A DNA stretch of 64,000 bases from IMG/VR virus record IMGVR_UViG_3300043429_001189, positions 62,001-126,000 of that record. One strand, 5' to 3'. The position numbers were made by a program, and so were the translations under genes. The DNA is from a virus. A model generated the notes under the pieces. That model did not search any database and was not told the origin of the DNA. It saw only the letters and a program-made list of their open reading frames with translations. Below, piece by piece: positions 35,503 to 43,535 of the stretch (the stretch's first letter is position 1; each line of letters starts with the position of its first letter).

Positions 35503-36717
35503 TTAAAATAGGTTTTTTGATTTTATATTTTTATGCGTATAATCTATCTTTTGTAAAATATTATTTTGTTTCACAAATTCACCCCCAAAATCTTTGATTT
35601 CTCCTTTTATGAATCTAACTACTTCATTTGTCCAATCCATCGCAGTGGTCACAGGAACATTTTGACAAATGTGATTCATTTTAACGGCTGTCATTTCAAA
35701 ATCGTGTGGCAATCCCATTAAATGCATTGCTTCTCTAATCGTTAATCCTCTTTCTTTGGTTGGATGAATAATTGAAGAATTTTTAGAAATAATTGCATTG
35801 GTTGCATCTTTAAAAATAAGAGGAGAACCATCCCACCATCCTAAGTTCATTGACATTTTATTTTTAACATGCGCTGCTATTTTTTCTATTCCTTTTTCGT
35901 TGTTTTCACGCCCCCAATTTTCAAATTCATTCAATAAATTTTCCTTTATTACCCATTGTAACATTGTTTTGTATGAGCTGTCAGTTATTTTCTGAATAGT
36001 CCATCCTTTTTCTTTTGCAAAAAGAAACCAAGGATTATTTTTAATGTCTCCAATTCCAAAAAATTCGTCCATGTGTTTGACGTTATCAGGTATTTGATCC
36101 AAATATTCGGCTAAATTAGGAGCTTTTCTACTATAAAAATTTAGAATAGGAGCTTCGCTGTCTTTCCAAAAAAAATAAAAAGTTCGCATTCGATGTTGAG
36201 GTATTCCGTGTAAAAAAGTATCGGTTTTAATCACTGACATTGAATACCCAAATTCTTTTCCGATTGACCGTAAATTTTCAAGTACTTTTTCTCCCATTCC
36301 ACTGTATAGTCCAGGTGCATTTTCTCCCCAAAAAACTTTTGGTTTAATTTGTCCTAAAACCAATTTAGCGGTTTTATACATCCATTCATTTTGTATTGCA
36401 TCCGCCCCTCGTGCTCTATCAGAACCTCCATTATTGCTATTTAGCATTGATAATCCTGCACAAGGACAAACGCTTGAAACAAAATCAACATCTTCAAATA
36501 AAGCACTTTCTACATCAGGTAATGTATTTTCATCTGGGTCAACCAACATATACGGGCTTTCGGAAAAATAATTAATGCAATGACTATCATTATCCTGAAA
36601 CGCAGGATAAGATAGAATAAAAGATGGCTCCGATTCTGTAACTTTTTTATTTGCTACTGTCATCCCACCAATAAGCGGTACAACACTTCCGTATTTAATT
36701 TTTTTAATAGACTTCAT
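35503..36717 (-). CDS. C5-cytosine methyltransferase-like protein
   Basis: A 404-residue protein with the ordered motifs of C5-cytosine DNA methyltransferases: a degenerate motif I (YGSVVPLIGGM), motif IV with the catalytic Pro-Cys (P85-C86, VCPCAGLSM), motif VI ENA (132-134), motif VIII QHRMR (174-178), motif IX RGLTIREAMHLMGLP and motif X QNVPVTTAMDW. Motif I lacks the usual DLFxGxGG, so activity or cofactor use may differ. A target-recognition region of about 120 residues separates VIII and IX. It sits between two glycosyltransferases near the hydroxymethylase-like gene. It could methylate cytosines or act on a modified base. Confidence 0.82.
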   Translation of the reverse strand: MKSIKKIKYGSVVPLIGGMTVANKKVTESEPSFILSYPAFQDNDSHCINYFSESPYMLVDPDENTLPDVESALFEDVDFVSSVCPCAGLSMLNSNNGGSDRARGADAIQNEWMYKTAKLVLGQIKPKVFWGENAPGLYSGMGEKVLENLRSIGKEFGYSMSVIKTDTFLHGIPQHRMRTFYFFWKDSEAPILNFYSRKAPNLAEYLDQIPDNVKHMDEFFGIGDIKNNPWFLFAKEKGWTIQKITDSSYKTMLQWVIKENLLNEFENWGRENNEKGIEKIAAHVKNKMSMNLGWWDGSPLIFKDATNAIISKNSSIIHPTKERGLTIREAMHLMGLPHDFEMTAVKMNHICQNVPVTTAMDWTNEVVRFIKGEIKDFGGEFVKQNNILQKIDYTHKNIKSKNLF

Positions 36718-36724
36718 TTTTTTG

Positions 36725-37480
36725 TTAAAACAATTGTTTATTATTTATCAAGTTTCCAGATATAACAGTTTTTGCTCTTTCTTCAAAATATTCCCATTTT
36801 TTAGGATTTTTAGCTCCTTGTGTTTTGCAAGATCTTAAATTTTCGTCCCAACTCCTTTTCCAACCAGCAATATCCGAATATGAAGATATTGTTTTAATAA
36901 TTGAAGGTGTTATTTGATACGTCATATTTTGAGGCTGAATGTGTTCAGCTAAAAATACATCTATTGACATTGAACATTTACCGTCATCTTCATTATCAAC
37001 TATATGTATTACTTTTTCTAATCCTTTATGTGTAAACAACATTGCATGAGTTAACAATGTGTATTGTGAAAGAGCAACCATATCATTAATAGGAGCCGAT
37101 GGATATTTATCAGCACATCCTAAATATAATAGATCAAATTCAACTATACCTGATGAATTAAACCAAGCATCTAATTGTTCATACAAATCTTCGGGTATTA
37201 AAGCATCATCCTCAAGAACCAATATTCGATTATATCCTTTTTTCAAGGCATCTCGATAAATTTCTATATGCGATGACCAACATGCAATACAGGAAGGCTT
37301 TTTAACTCTTGTTCCTTTTCTATGTTTTTCTAAATCAATATCTGCTGCTTTGGTTGCATCCCAACGCTGGACATTAAGCCCAGCGTTGTTTGCCGTTTTT
37401 TGAATTTCATTCCACCTATCCTGTCTAAAATCCAAATTTATTACATATGCCGCATCCCAAAATTTTTCAAAGTTTTTCAT
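36725..37480 (-). CDS. Family 25 glycosyltransferase (LPS-type)
   Basis: A 251-residue protein with the GT25 layout: AAYVINLDFRQDRWNEI at the start, SCIACWSSHIEIYRDALKKG, and the acidic motif RILVLEDDALIPED near residue 88, ending with FDLLYLGC. GT25 enzymes add galactose or glucose to lipooligosaccharide or collagen-like proteins. Donor is presumably a UDP-hexose. It is flanked by short gaps in the island operon. Confidence 0.88.
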   Translation of the reverse strand: MKNFEKFWDAAYVINLDFRQDRWNEIQKTANNAGLNVQRWDATKAADIDLEKHRKGTRVKKPSCIACWSSHIEIYRDALKKGYNRILVLEDDALIPEDLYEQLDAWFNSSGIVEFDLLYLGCADKYPSAPINDMVALSQYTLLTHAMLFTHKGLEKVIHIVDNEDDGKCSMSIDVFLAEHIQPQNMTYQITPSIIKTISSYSDIAGWKRSWDENLRSCKTQGAKNPKKWEYFEERAKTVISGNLINNKQLF

Positions 37481-37507
37481 TTAATCTTAATAATATTTTT
37501 CATTCAG

Positions 37508-38902
37508 CTAGAATAAAGACTTTGCTTTTACTTTAGCCAACTCTTTAATTTTTTGAACCAAAGGTTCCTCAATAATTTCTCTTAAAATTTCATCATTATA
37601 TTCTTCGCTCAATTTAATATTTACATTCGTTTCTTCTAAAAAACCGTTGAAAATGTTTGCTAGGAATGTTCCTTTACGTACACCTTTTAGGAATTTAACC
37701 TGCAATTCTTTTACCAATTTAATTCTCATAGCAGGATTTGATTCAAGTTCTTCAATCTTATCAAACATTTCCTGTGGAGTTTTAACTCTAATGTAATGAT
37801 CCTTTGGTACTAAAGAATATTGCGTATCATAGTCAGGGTGAAAAAATGGAACTACTCCAACTCGCAGCATTTCAGCGTATTTACTGGTTACCCAATTAGG
37901 ACGAATTGGTATAATTAAAGTATAGCGAGTTCTTTTAAAGATTTCATCAATCTCATCAGCTGTTTTAAACCCTTTAAATTGTGAATAATTTGCAGTAAAC
38001 CGTTCGTCCCATTTTCCATATATGTGATAATCATCTGAACCAGGACGATTTAAAATCCACGTTTTAAGAGCTTCTAATCTGTAGTCAATTTCTTGATGAC
38101 CGTAAGCAGATTGCATTGCAACAACCGAAAATTTAACATCTCTCTCGTTATCTGGCGGTTCAATGGCTTCTCCAATTAAATTTAGTTTTTCAATTCCTGA
38201 ATATTTAAGAAAGAAATCTTCAGTTATTTCCTGTCCTTGTGATGGATTTGGATATGTATCATAATGCACCAAATTTATAGTTTCATTGTATTGCGCTATT
38301 CCCATTTTGGGTGCATTAACCATATCCCGCCATTTTTGAGTTTTCTTAATGTATCTGGGATCAGTCATTACCATGTACCATGGAATTTTTGACATATTTA
38401 GCCAATGAACAATCGGAGCACTATAAATTAGTGTCATGTCCAAAGTAGTTGTCATTCTGCTATTATCACGAATGCTTGGAATAATTCCTGGAATATTAAC
38501 CATCGTTAAACCTTGTGAAGCAAAACCTATACCAAAATCAGGCTGTTCTAAATGAGATACTTTTTCCCACAAATTTTTGTATGCTTCAATGTCTTTATTA
38601 CTTCTATCATTTAAACTTCCATCCTCATTTTTTGTTCTACCAGAAGATGTACTAATACCAAATTCAGTATAAATATCACGAATTATTCCTCTTGGATCAA
38701 TTTCAATTTTTTCTTGATTTGTGAGTTTTTTCCAGTCGCTTCTTTGCATAATCCAAAGTTCACTCACCGAGGCATTTCTTGCAAGACCAAAAAATAATTT
38801 ATAATATTCTGAACTGCCGTCTGACCTTTTTATTTTATTTTTGTTAAATTTTAAAGAAGAACCGATAGGGAAAATGGCAATCTTTATGTTTTCAGTTTTC
38901 AT
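37508..38902 (-). CDS. GT-B glycosyltransferase resembling T4 DNA beta-glucosyltransferase
   Basis: A 464-residue GT-B-like protein. Its layout parallels T4 beta-glucosyltransferase: opening strand IKIAIFPIGSSLKFN (7-20), PWYMVMTDPR (174-183; BGT has YYLFTDIR), a second-domain start FSVVAMQSAYGHQEIDYR (258-275; BGT VIYGGSFRSGQRES) with YHIYGKW, then SKYAEMLRVGVVPF with E344 and PDYDT (356-360; BGT WETMASDAVML, EEFDT) and a matching helix EMFDKIEELES. I read this as a distant homologue able to glycosylate hydroxymethylated DNA, in keeping with the nearby hydroxymethylase-like gene. It is about 110 residues longer than BGT. A sugar transferase for another acceptor remains possible. Confidence 0.68.
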   Translation of the reverse strand: MKTENIKIAIFPIGSSLKFNKNKIKRSDGSSEYYKLFFGLARNASVSELWIMQRSDWKKLTNQEKIEIDPRGIIRDIYTEFGISTSSGRTKNEDGSLNDRSNKDIEAYKNLWEKVSHLEQPDFGIGFASQGLTMVNIPGIIPSIRDNSRMTTTLDMTLIYSAPIVHWLNMSKIPWYMVMTDPRYIKKTQKWRDMVNAPKMGIAQYNETINLVHYDTYPNPSQGQEITEDFFLKYSGIEKLNLIGEAIEPPDNERDVKFSVVAMQSAYGHQEIDYRLEALKTWILNRPGSDDYHIYGKWDERFTANYSQFKGFKTADEIDEIFKRTRYTLIIPIRPNWVTSKYAEMLRVGVVPFFHPDYDTQYSLVPKDHYIRVKTPQEMFDKIEELESNPAMRIKLVKELQVKFLKGVRKGTFLANIFNGFLEETNVNIKLSEEYNDEILREIIEEPLVQKIKELAKVKAKSLF

Positions 38903-38904
38903 AA

Positions 38905-40314
38905 TTAAAAATAATTGTTAAGTTTATTTTTCCAATTTTTGTTAAATGTTTTAATACTAAAAAGTTCTTCTAAATCATCAAGAAGTTTTTCACGTTCTTC
39001 AATGTTTTCGTCAAAATATTTGACTTTTTGTTCTATATCTTTATGTGAATACACTAACAATTTAGATTGTATATATTCCGGTATTTGCAAATAAGCAGGA
39101 TCATAAAGAGGATCCAATAGTGGAAGAATTCTTAACCGCGCATATAATATCGGACGAAAATTTAAAGAATCATAATTTGATACACATCTAAATAATATTC
39201 CATATTTATAGCGTGCAACTTGATCTTCATATTCATCAGGCACTAAATGTCCTAAATAATGAGGATGATTTTCCACATCATATAAAAGTTCAGAAAAAAC
39301 CTCTTTTACTTTATTAAGATATTTATCGTTGCGTGATTTAGAGTGCAAAATTCCATTAGATCTTAGCGGAATGTATAAGCCAGCATCCGGAACTCGTAAA
39401 TTTTTAAGATATTTTTCCCATAGTTCAATCCTTCCTCCTTTTTCTTGAAATATAGTACCTGCAAAAAATACTGATTTATCTTTTTTACGCTTATCACTGC
39501 CAAACGATAATAAATCAATTTTTTTGTTTCTGCCATCCCATATAATATGTTGCAATTCCCCTATCGGAAATTCATAATAATCTCTGGTTCCTCTCTTATC
39601 ATCTTTAAAATAATATGCTTTAAACGGAATATTTTCATATTCAAAAATAGGAGAATAAAAAGCAGGATCATTTATAAATGCATATGCTGTATCAAAATTT
39701 TTGGCTTCTTTGAAAGCATACTTAACTAAATTGACAGTTATGTTTTTGAAATGTGACCCAAAAGCCAAAATCCTACATTTTGCATCAAAATTTTTGCATA
39801 TCTTTCGATTGGCAATTTTAATTTTTTCCAATTCAAAAGTATCAGGATTAATAGAATCATGGAATTCATTTTGCTGCAAATGTAAATCTAAATGTTCTTT
39901 TTTAGAAACATAAGAAGTCAACGGCAAAATAAAATCATCAGGATTAAATATTAATATTTTGGATAATTTAGAAAAAAATCCTTTTCCAAAAGTTTTGACA
40001 AATTCCTCTGTTAAAATATTATGATTATATTCACAGTTAGAATCTTCTAAATCATCTACTCTCTTAAATCTTTCACTTTTTAAATATTTAATATAAATCT
40101 GATCAATCCCCCACACTTGCCCATATTTTAAAAGTTCTTCATTATCATCTTTTTGGCCAGTTAAAATAACTAAGTTATATTTTTCTGTTAAAAATTCCAT
40201 AACAGGTACAGAAAATCCCATTATGTATGACATTCTTTTAAAATTTCTTGGCATTATACATAGTGCCATAGGTTTTTCTGAAGGCTCTACATCATTAAAT
40301 TTAGTGTATAACAT
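38905..40314 (-). CDS. GT-B-like glycosyltransferase, second member of tandem pair
   Basis: A 469-residue protein placed two bases upstream of the BGT-like gene. It shares the same general plan: ALCIMPRNFKRM opening, a long N-domain, VFFAGTIFQEKGGRIELWEKY as second-domain start, HPHYLGHLVPDEYEDQVARY, then LYARLRILPLLDPLYDPAY in the nucleotide-binding position and a closing helix. The Glu seen in the partner is not evident, so donor binding may differ. It may be an alpha/beta partner as T4 has two DNA glucosyltransferases, or a second-sugar transferase. Family uncertain. Confidence 0.6.
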   Translation of the reverse strand: MLYTKFNDVEPSEKPMALCIMPRNFKRMSYIMGFSVPVMEFLTEKYNLVILTGQKDDNEELLKYGQVWGIDQIYIKYLKSERFKRVDDLEDSNCEYNHNILTEEFVKTFGKGFFSKLSKILIFNPDDFILPLTSYVSKKEHLDLHLQQNEFHDSINPDTFELEKIKIANRKICKNFDAKCRILAFGSHFKNITVNLVKYAFKEAKNFDTAYAFINDPAFYSPIFEYENIPFKAYYFKDDKRGTRDYYEFPIGELQHIIWDGRNKKIDLLSFGSDKRKKDKSVFFAGTIFQEKGGRIELWEKYLKNLRVPDAGLYIPLRSNGILHSKSRNDKYLNKVKEVFSELLYDVENHPHYLGHLVPDEYEDQVARYKYGILFRCVSNYDSLNFRPILYARLRILPLLDPLYDPAYLQIPEYIQSKLLVYSHKDIEQKVKYFDENIEEREKLLDDLEELFSIKTFNKNWKNKLNNYF

Positions 40315-40317
40315 AAT

Positions 40318-41925
40318 TTATTTGGATAAATTCTTTTCTTTAATTAAATTAATACAGCGGATTAAAAAAGCACGTTGCCTGTTTGGATCATCTGAATGGA
40401 AAGGAATTGCTGTTAAAAGTAAAAGAATTGCCAATCTTTCAAGTAATTCCGTATCATATCCCAATTCATTTAATAATTCTTTTAGAAATAAATGTAATTC
40501 TTTAGAATTTTCAACCCAATTTATTTCAACTACTTCTTGATTATCTTTTTTAACAATCTTATATCTATCAGCAATTAACATGGAATACCCGCAATAAAAA
40601 TCTTGCAACAGTTTTCCCATATCATATCGCATATCACCAGCAGTTCCTACTATATCCCCAAAACTCCCGCGTGGGTCTACAAATTTAATGTTTCCGCTAT
40701 ATGCATCATATATGATATTTGCTAAATGGCTATCACCGTGTATTACTCCTGACCAATTTGGATTTTTGGAAAGTTCGGTTGCAGTGTTTTCAAAAAAAGT
40801 ATTTACTAATTGCTGTTGTTCTTGAGAAATTTTAACTTGTTTAAATATTGTTGCAAGACGATCAGCATTTCTTTGGTAATAATTTCTATAGCAAACGTCA
40901 TTAACATTCAGATTTTCTAAATTAGAATCTTTACATAAAAAGATTGAATGATGTACTTTTATAATTTTACGAATGATCTCTCGCCAAACATCAAGTCTTA
41001 AATTATCATAAACAAGAACTTCATTTAAGGCAACGCCAGGTTCAAGTGACATTTCTAAAACACCATAATCACTATCCAACACTCTTGGACAAAATAAAGA
41101 TTGGAATTTATTTAATGATTTAAACCATTTCTTTTCCTGCTCAATCTTTTCTTTTTTAATCTCTGTGTCTGAGGTTTTTGTAATAGTCCCAAAAAAAGTG
41201 TTAACTTCAATTTTATTAAACGCTCTTGCGGATCTATTTAATAAACGTGCTTTTGATTCATAATATGAATTTAACTCTCCACAATCATACCAATACTGTG
41301 CTTCAATTAAATAATCCCCCCAATTCAGTTTAGATAATCTAGCATATTCAGTAAGTAATTCAGCAATTTGGTGTTCTCCTTTATGTGTTGGACAAATCAT
41401 TCCTCTTTTAACTGAATCCACAAAAATATCTCTAGACGTAAAATTATACACTCCAATTAATGCTAAATTAGTTGGCGGGTCAGATAATTTATCATATAAT
41501 TTTCCATTATGGTCAATCAGGCACCAGCGTTGTGGGTCGTCTACTTTATTGACAGCTAAAAAATCATTATTATAATCAAATTCATCAAGACATATAGTAT
41601 CACCTAGCCAAACAGTAACTGGCCCAGGCTGTTCTGATGCGTCTGCACCCAACATAATTGCATGTAATGGGCCTTTTTTATCACGCTGAGTTACAAATTT
41701 AAAATTTAACTGCGGGTAAACTCTTTTCAAGAATTTTCGAATATCTCCAAGTTCATTTTCAACTATAATGTATTCTGAAAACTTTGTTTTTGATTTTTCT
41801 AAATGTTCAATAATATAACTGATTAATGGCCTGCCATTTACAGGTATCATTGCTTTACTAACGCCATTAGATAATGGTTTCATGCGAGTTGCTAAGCCCG
41901 CCGCTGGGATAATAACTGTCCTCAT
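40318..41925 (-). CDS. Sugar-1-phosphate nucleotidyltransferase fused to APH/choline-kinase-like kinase
   Basis: A 535-residue two-domain protein. Residues 1-230 are an NTP-transferase domain (VIIPAAGLATRMKPLSNGVS, SKAMIPVNGRPLI, VWLGDTI) as in RmlA/GlmU. Residues 300-535 are an aminoglycoside-phosphotransferase/choline-kinase fold with GVIHGDSHLANIIYD (HGDxxxxN) and VDPRGSFGD in place of the usual metal-binding D(F/W). Such fusions occur in capsule clusters and can phosphorylate and then activate a sugar or choline-like group. It overlaps the HAD phosphatase by 4 bases, so phosphatase, kinase and nucleotidyltransferase form one module. Confidence 0.85.
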   Translation of the reverse strand: MRTVIIPAAGLATRMKPLSNGVSKAMIPVNGRPLISYIIEHLEKSKTKFSEYIIVENELGDIRKFLKRVYPQLNFKFVTQRDKKGPLHAIMLGADASEQPGPVTVWLGDTICLDEFDYNNDFLAVNKVDDPQRWCLIDHNGKLYDKLSDPPTNLALIGVYNFTSRDIFVDSVKRGMICPTHKGEHQIAELLTEYARLSKLNWGDYLIEAQYWYDCGELNSYYESKARLLNRSARAFNKIEVNTFFGTITKTSDTEIKKEKIEQEKKWFKSLNKFQSLFCPRVLDSDYGVLEMSLEPGVALNEVLVYDNLRLDVWREIIRKIIKVHHSIFLCKDSNLENLNVNDVCYRNYYQRNADRLATIFKQVKISQEQQQLVNTFFENTATELSKNPNWSGVIHGDSHLANIIYDAYSGNIKFVDPRGSFGDIVGTAGDMRYDMGKLLQDFYCGYSMLIADRYKIVKKDNQEVVEINWVENSKELHLFLKELLNELGYDTELLERLAILLLLTAIPFHSDDPNRQRAFLIRCINLIKEKNLSK

Positions 41926-42317
41926 ATTAAATTTTCTTTTATAATAATTGATTCGTAATTTTTAGATTTTTCAGTAATAAATGATTTAAGAGAAAGATTT
42001 CTATTATCTACATAAACAGGATTTTTCCCCCAAGGTTTGCCTGTGTGTAATTCGTGGTATTTAACATTAAATCTGCTCAGCCAATCTATTAAGATTGGTT
42101 CGTGATATTCTTTTATTTTTTCTTTGTTTCCATTAAAAGTGCGATAACCGCGCGCGGTAAACAAGATAATTTTATGCCCTTCATCAAATAATTGATTTAT
42201 TTTATATATTGTTTCTTTGATAGGTACAGCGTTTGGATAATCATAAGACCCTGAATCCAATTTAGGAGCATCACATATAGTACCGTCAATATCTATAATA
42301 AAAGTCATTAATTCCAT
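41922..42317 (-). CDS. HAD-superfamily phosphatase (capsule type)
   Basis: 131 residues from Met 42317 (MELMTFIIDIDGTICD), which overlaps the upstream stop as TAATG. HAD motif I is DIDGT, motif II is IILFTARG, and a late VYVDNRN takes the place of motif IV. Short HADs of this kind accompany NTP-transferase/kinase fusions in polysaccharide loci. It might also supply the heptose-bisphosphate phosphatase step needed for ADP-heptose, but this is only a guess. Confidence 0.8.
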   Translation of the reverse strand: MELMTFIIDIDGTICDAPKLDSGSYDYPNAVPIKETIYKINQLFDEGHKIILFTARGYRTFNGNKEKIKEYHEPILIDWLSRFNVKYHELHTGKPWGKNPVYVDNRNLSLKSFITEKSKNYESIIIKENLI

Positions 42318-42544
42318 TATAAAATTTTTATTTTTTTTACCCAAATTGTGTCACCAGGAAATAGGTTTTTGTTAGTTACAAAAGTACCGCATTTTGTAAA
42401 TACCTGGGTTTGGATTCTTTCAGATTGACCATGCATCAAAACTTTTGTTTTTTGAGATCTTTCAACAACACAAGGACATTTAGTTGTTAAACTATCAACA
42501 CATGAAGATAATGTAAATAAAGTACTTAAAATAAATATTTTCAT
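42317..42544 (-). CDS. Small lipoprotein
   Basis: A 75-residue protein with a signal peptide and lipobox: MKIFILSTLFTLSSC, where C15 would be lipidated, followed by a Cys-containing (CPCVVE) small beta-rich domain. In a phage an outer-membrane or periplasm-facing lipoprotein can act in superinfection exclusion or as a spanin. It is coupled to the HAD gene through TAATG, an unusual setting for a lipoprotein. Confidence 0.7.
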   Translation of the reverse strand: MKIFILSTLFTLSSCVDSLTTKCPCVVERSQKTKVLMHGQSERIQTQVFTKCGTFVTNKNLFPGDTIWVKKIKIL

Positions 42545-42557
42545 ATTTATTCTATAC

Positions 42558-43535
42558 TTAAAATTTAAAAAGTTTTTGATTATAGAAATAAAACATACCT
42601 ATTTCTGATGAATTTTCGTTTAAAATTTCTATATTTTCAAGAATAAATCCATTACTTAAAAATAAATTTAGCAAATCATTTTTAATTGTTTTTGAATGAT
42701 ATTCAATAGCAACTTTTTTAATTTTATTTTGTAAAAAAGATTGATCCAAAGAATTAAAAATTTCAAATTCAGCGCCTTCACAATCAACTTTTAAATAATC
42801 AATTTTATCTAAATTTTCTTGAGCAATTAAATCATTTAAACTAATTGCGTTTACAAAAATTTCTTGTGATATAGCATCAAAAAAATTATTTTGAGTTTCT
42901 GGGTTATAAATTCTGTTGGAAACACCACCTTCAGCTAATAAAAAATTAATAGTTCCTGATTTATCCGAAACGGCATATTTATAACATTTAATGTTGTTAA
43001 AACTACTTACATTTTTCTCTAAACACTCATATTCTTTAGGGCTTGGTTCAACTGCAACAACTTTGCTTGGATTAAAATTTTGCGCATAGACGGAAAACAT
43101 TCCTAAATTAGCCCCAATGTCAACAACAACATCATCTTTTTCTATTTTTACAAAGTCCCTGTCATAAATTTTATCATAAAAAACTTCCATCAAAGTATAA
43201 AATGCTGGGAGATTGATGTGATTAAAAAATATTTTTTTTCCGTTAACAACTGGAGATCTATAAGAACCTGCTAAAATAACCGTTTCTTTTTGTATTAATT
43301 CTTCAAGTTCTACGATAAAAGATATTTTTGTAAGATATCTATCCATTATTGCAGGAATGATATAATATGAAGAATTTTCGGATAATTCCCAATTATCAAA
43401 AACACATACAGGAAGTAAACTTTCATCATCATAAATACTCACTTTATATTTGTGTATTCCTGGATATTTTACAGTAAAATGAATTTCGCTTAATTCTTGA
43501 TTAACTTGATCTAATTCAATTAATTTATTCATCAA
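42558..43535 (-). CDS. FkbM-family methyltransferase with N-terminal beta domain
   Basis: A 325-residue protein. Residues about 130-300 are an FkbM methyltransferase: VVDIGANLGMFSVYA (motif I), VVAVEPSPKEYECLEKNV, and IDYLKVDCEGAEFEIFNSL. The first 110 residues are a beta-rich domain of unknown role (KYPGIHKYKVSIYDDESLL). FkbM enzymes methylate hydroxyls on sugars. It overlaps the next gene, a transferase-FkbM fusion, by 11 bases, so two FkbM domains lie side by side. Confidence 0.83.
   Translation of the reverse strand: MMNKLIELDQVNQELSEIHFTVKYPGIHKYKVSIYDDESLLPVCVFDNWELSENSSYYIIPAIMDRYLTKISFIVELEELIQKETVILAGSYRSPVVNGKKIFFNHINLPAFYTLMEVFYDKIYDRDFVKIEKDDVVVDIGANLGMFSVYAQNFNPSKVVAVEPSPKEYECLEKNVSSFNNIKCYKYAVSDKSGTINFLLAEGGVSNRIYNPETQNNFFDAISQEIFVNAISLNDLIAQENLDKIDYLKVDCEGAEFEIFNSLDQSFLQNKIKKVAIEYHSKTIKNDLLNLFLSNGFILENIEILNENSSEIGMFYFYNQKLFKF

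Noticed and set aside
41922-42317. Calling the HAD protein GmhB of the ADP-heptose pathway
   Set aside because: It is short and belongs with the nucleotidyltransferase-kinase fusion; there is no sequence basis for heptose-bisphosphate specificity.
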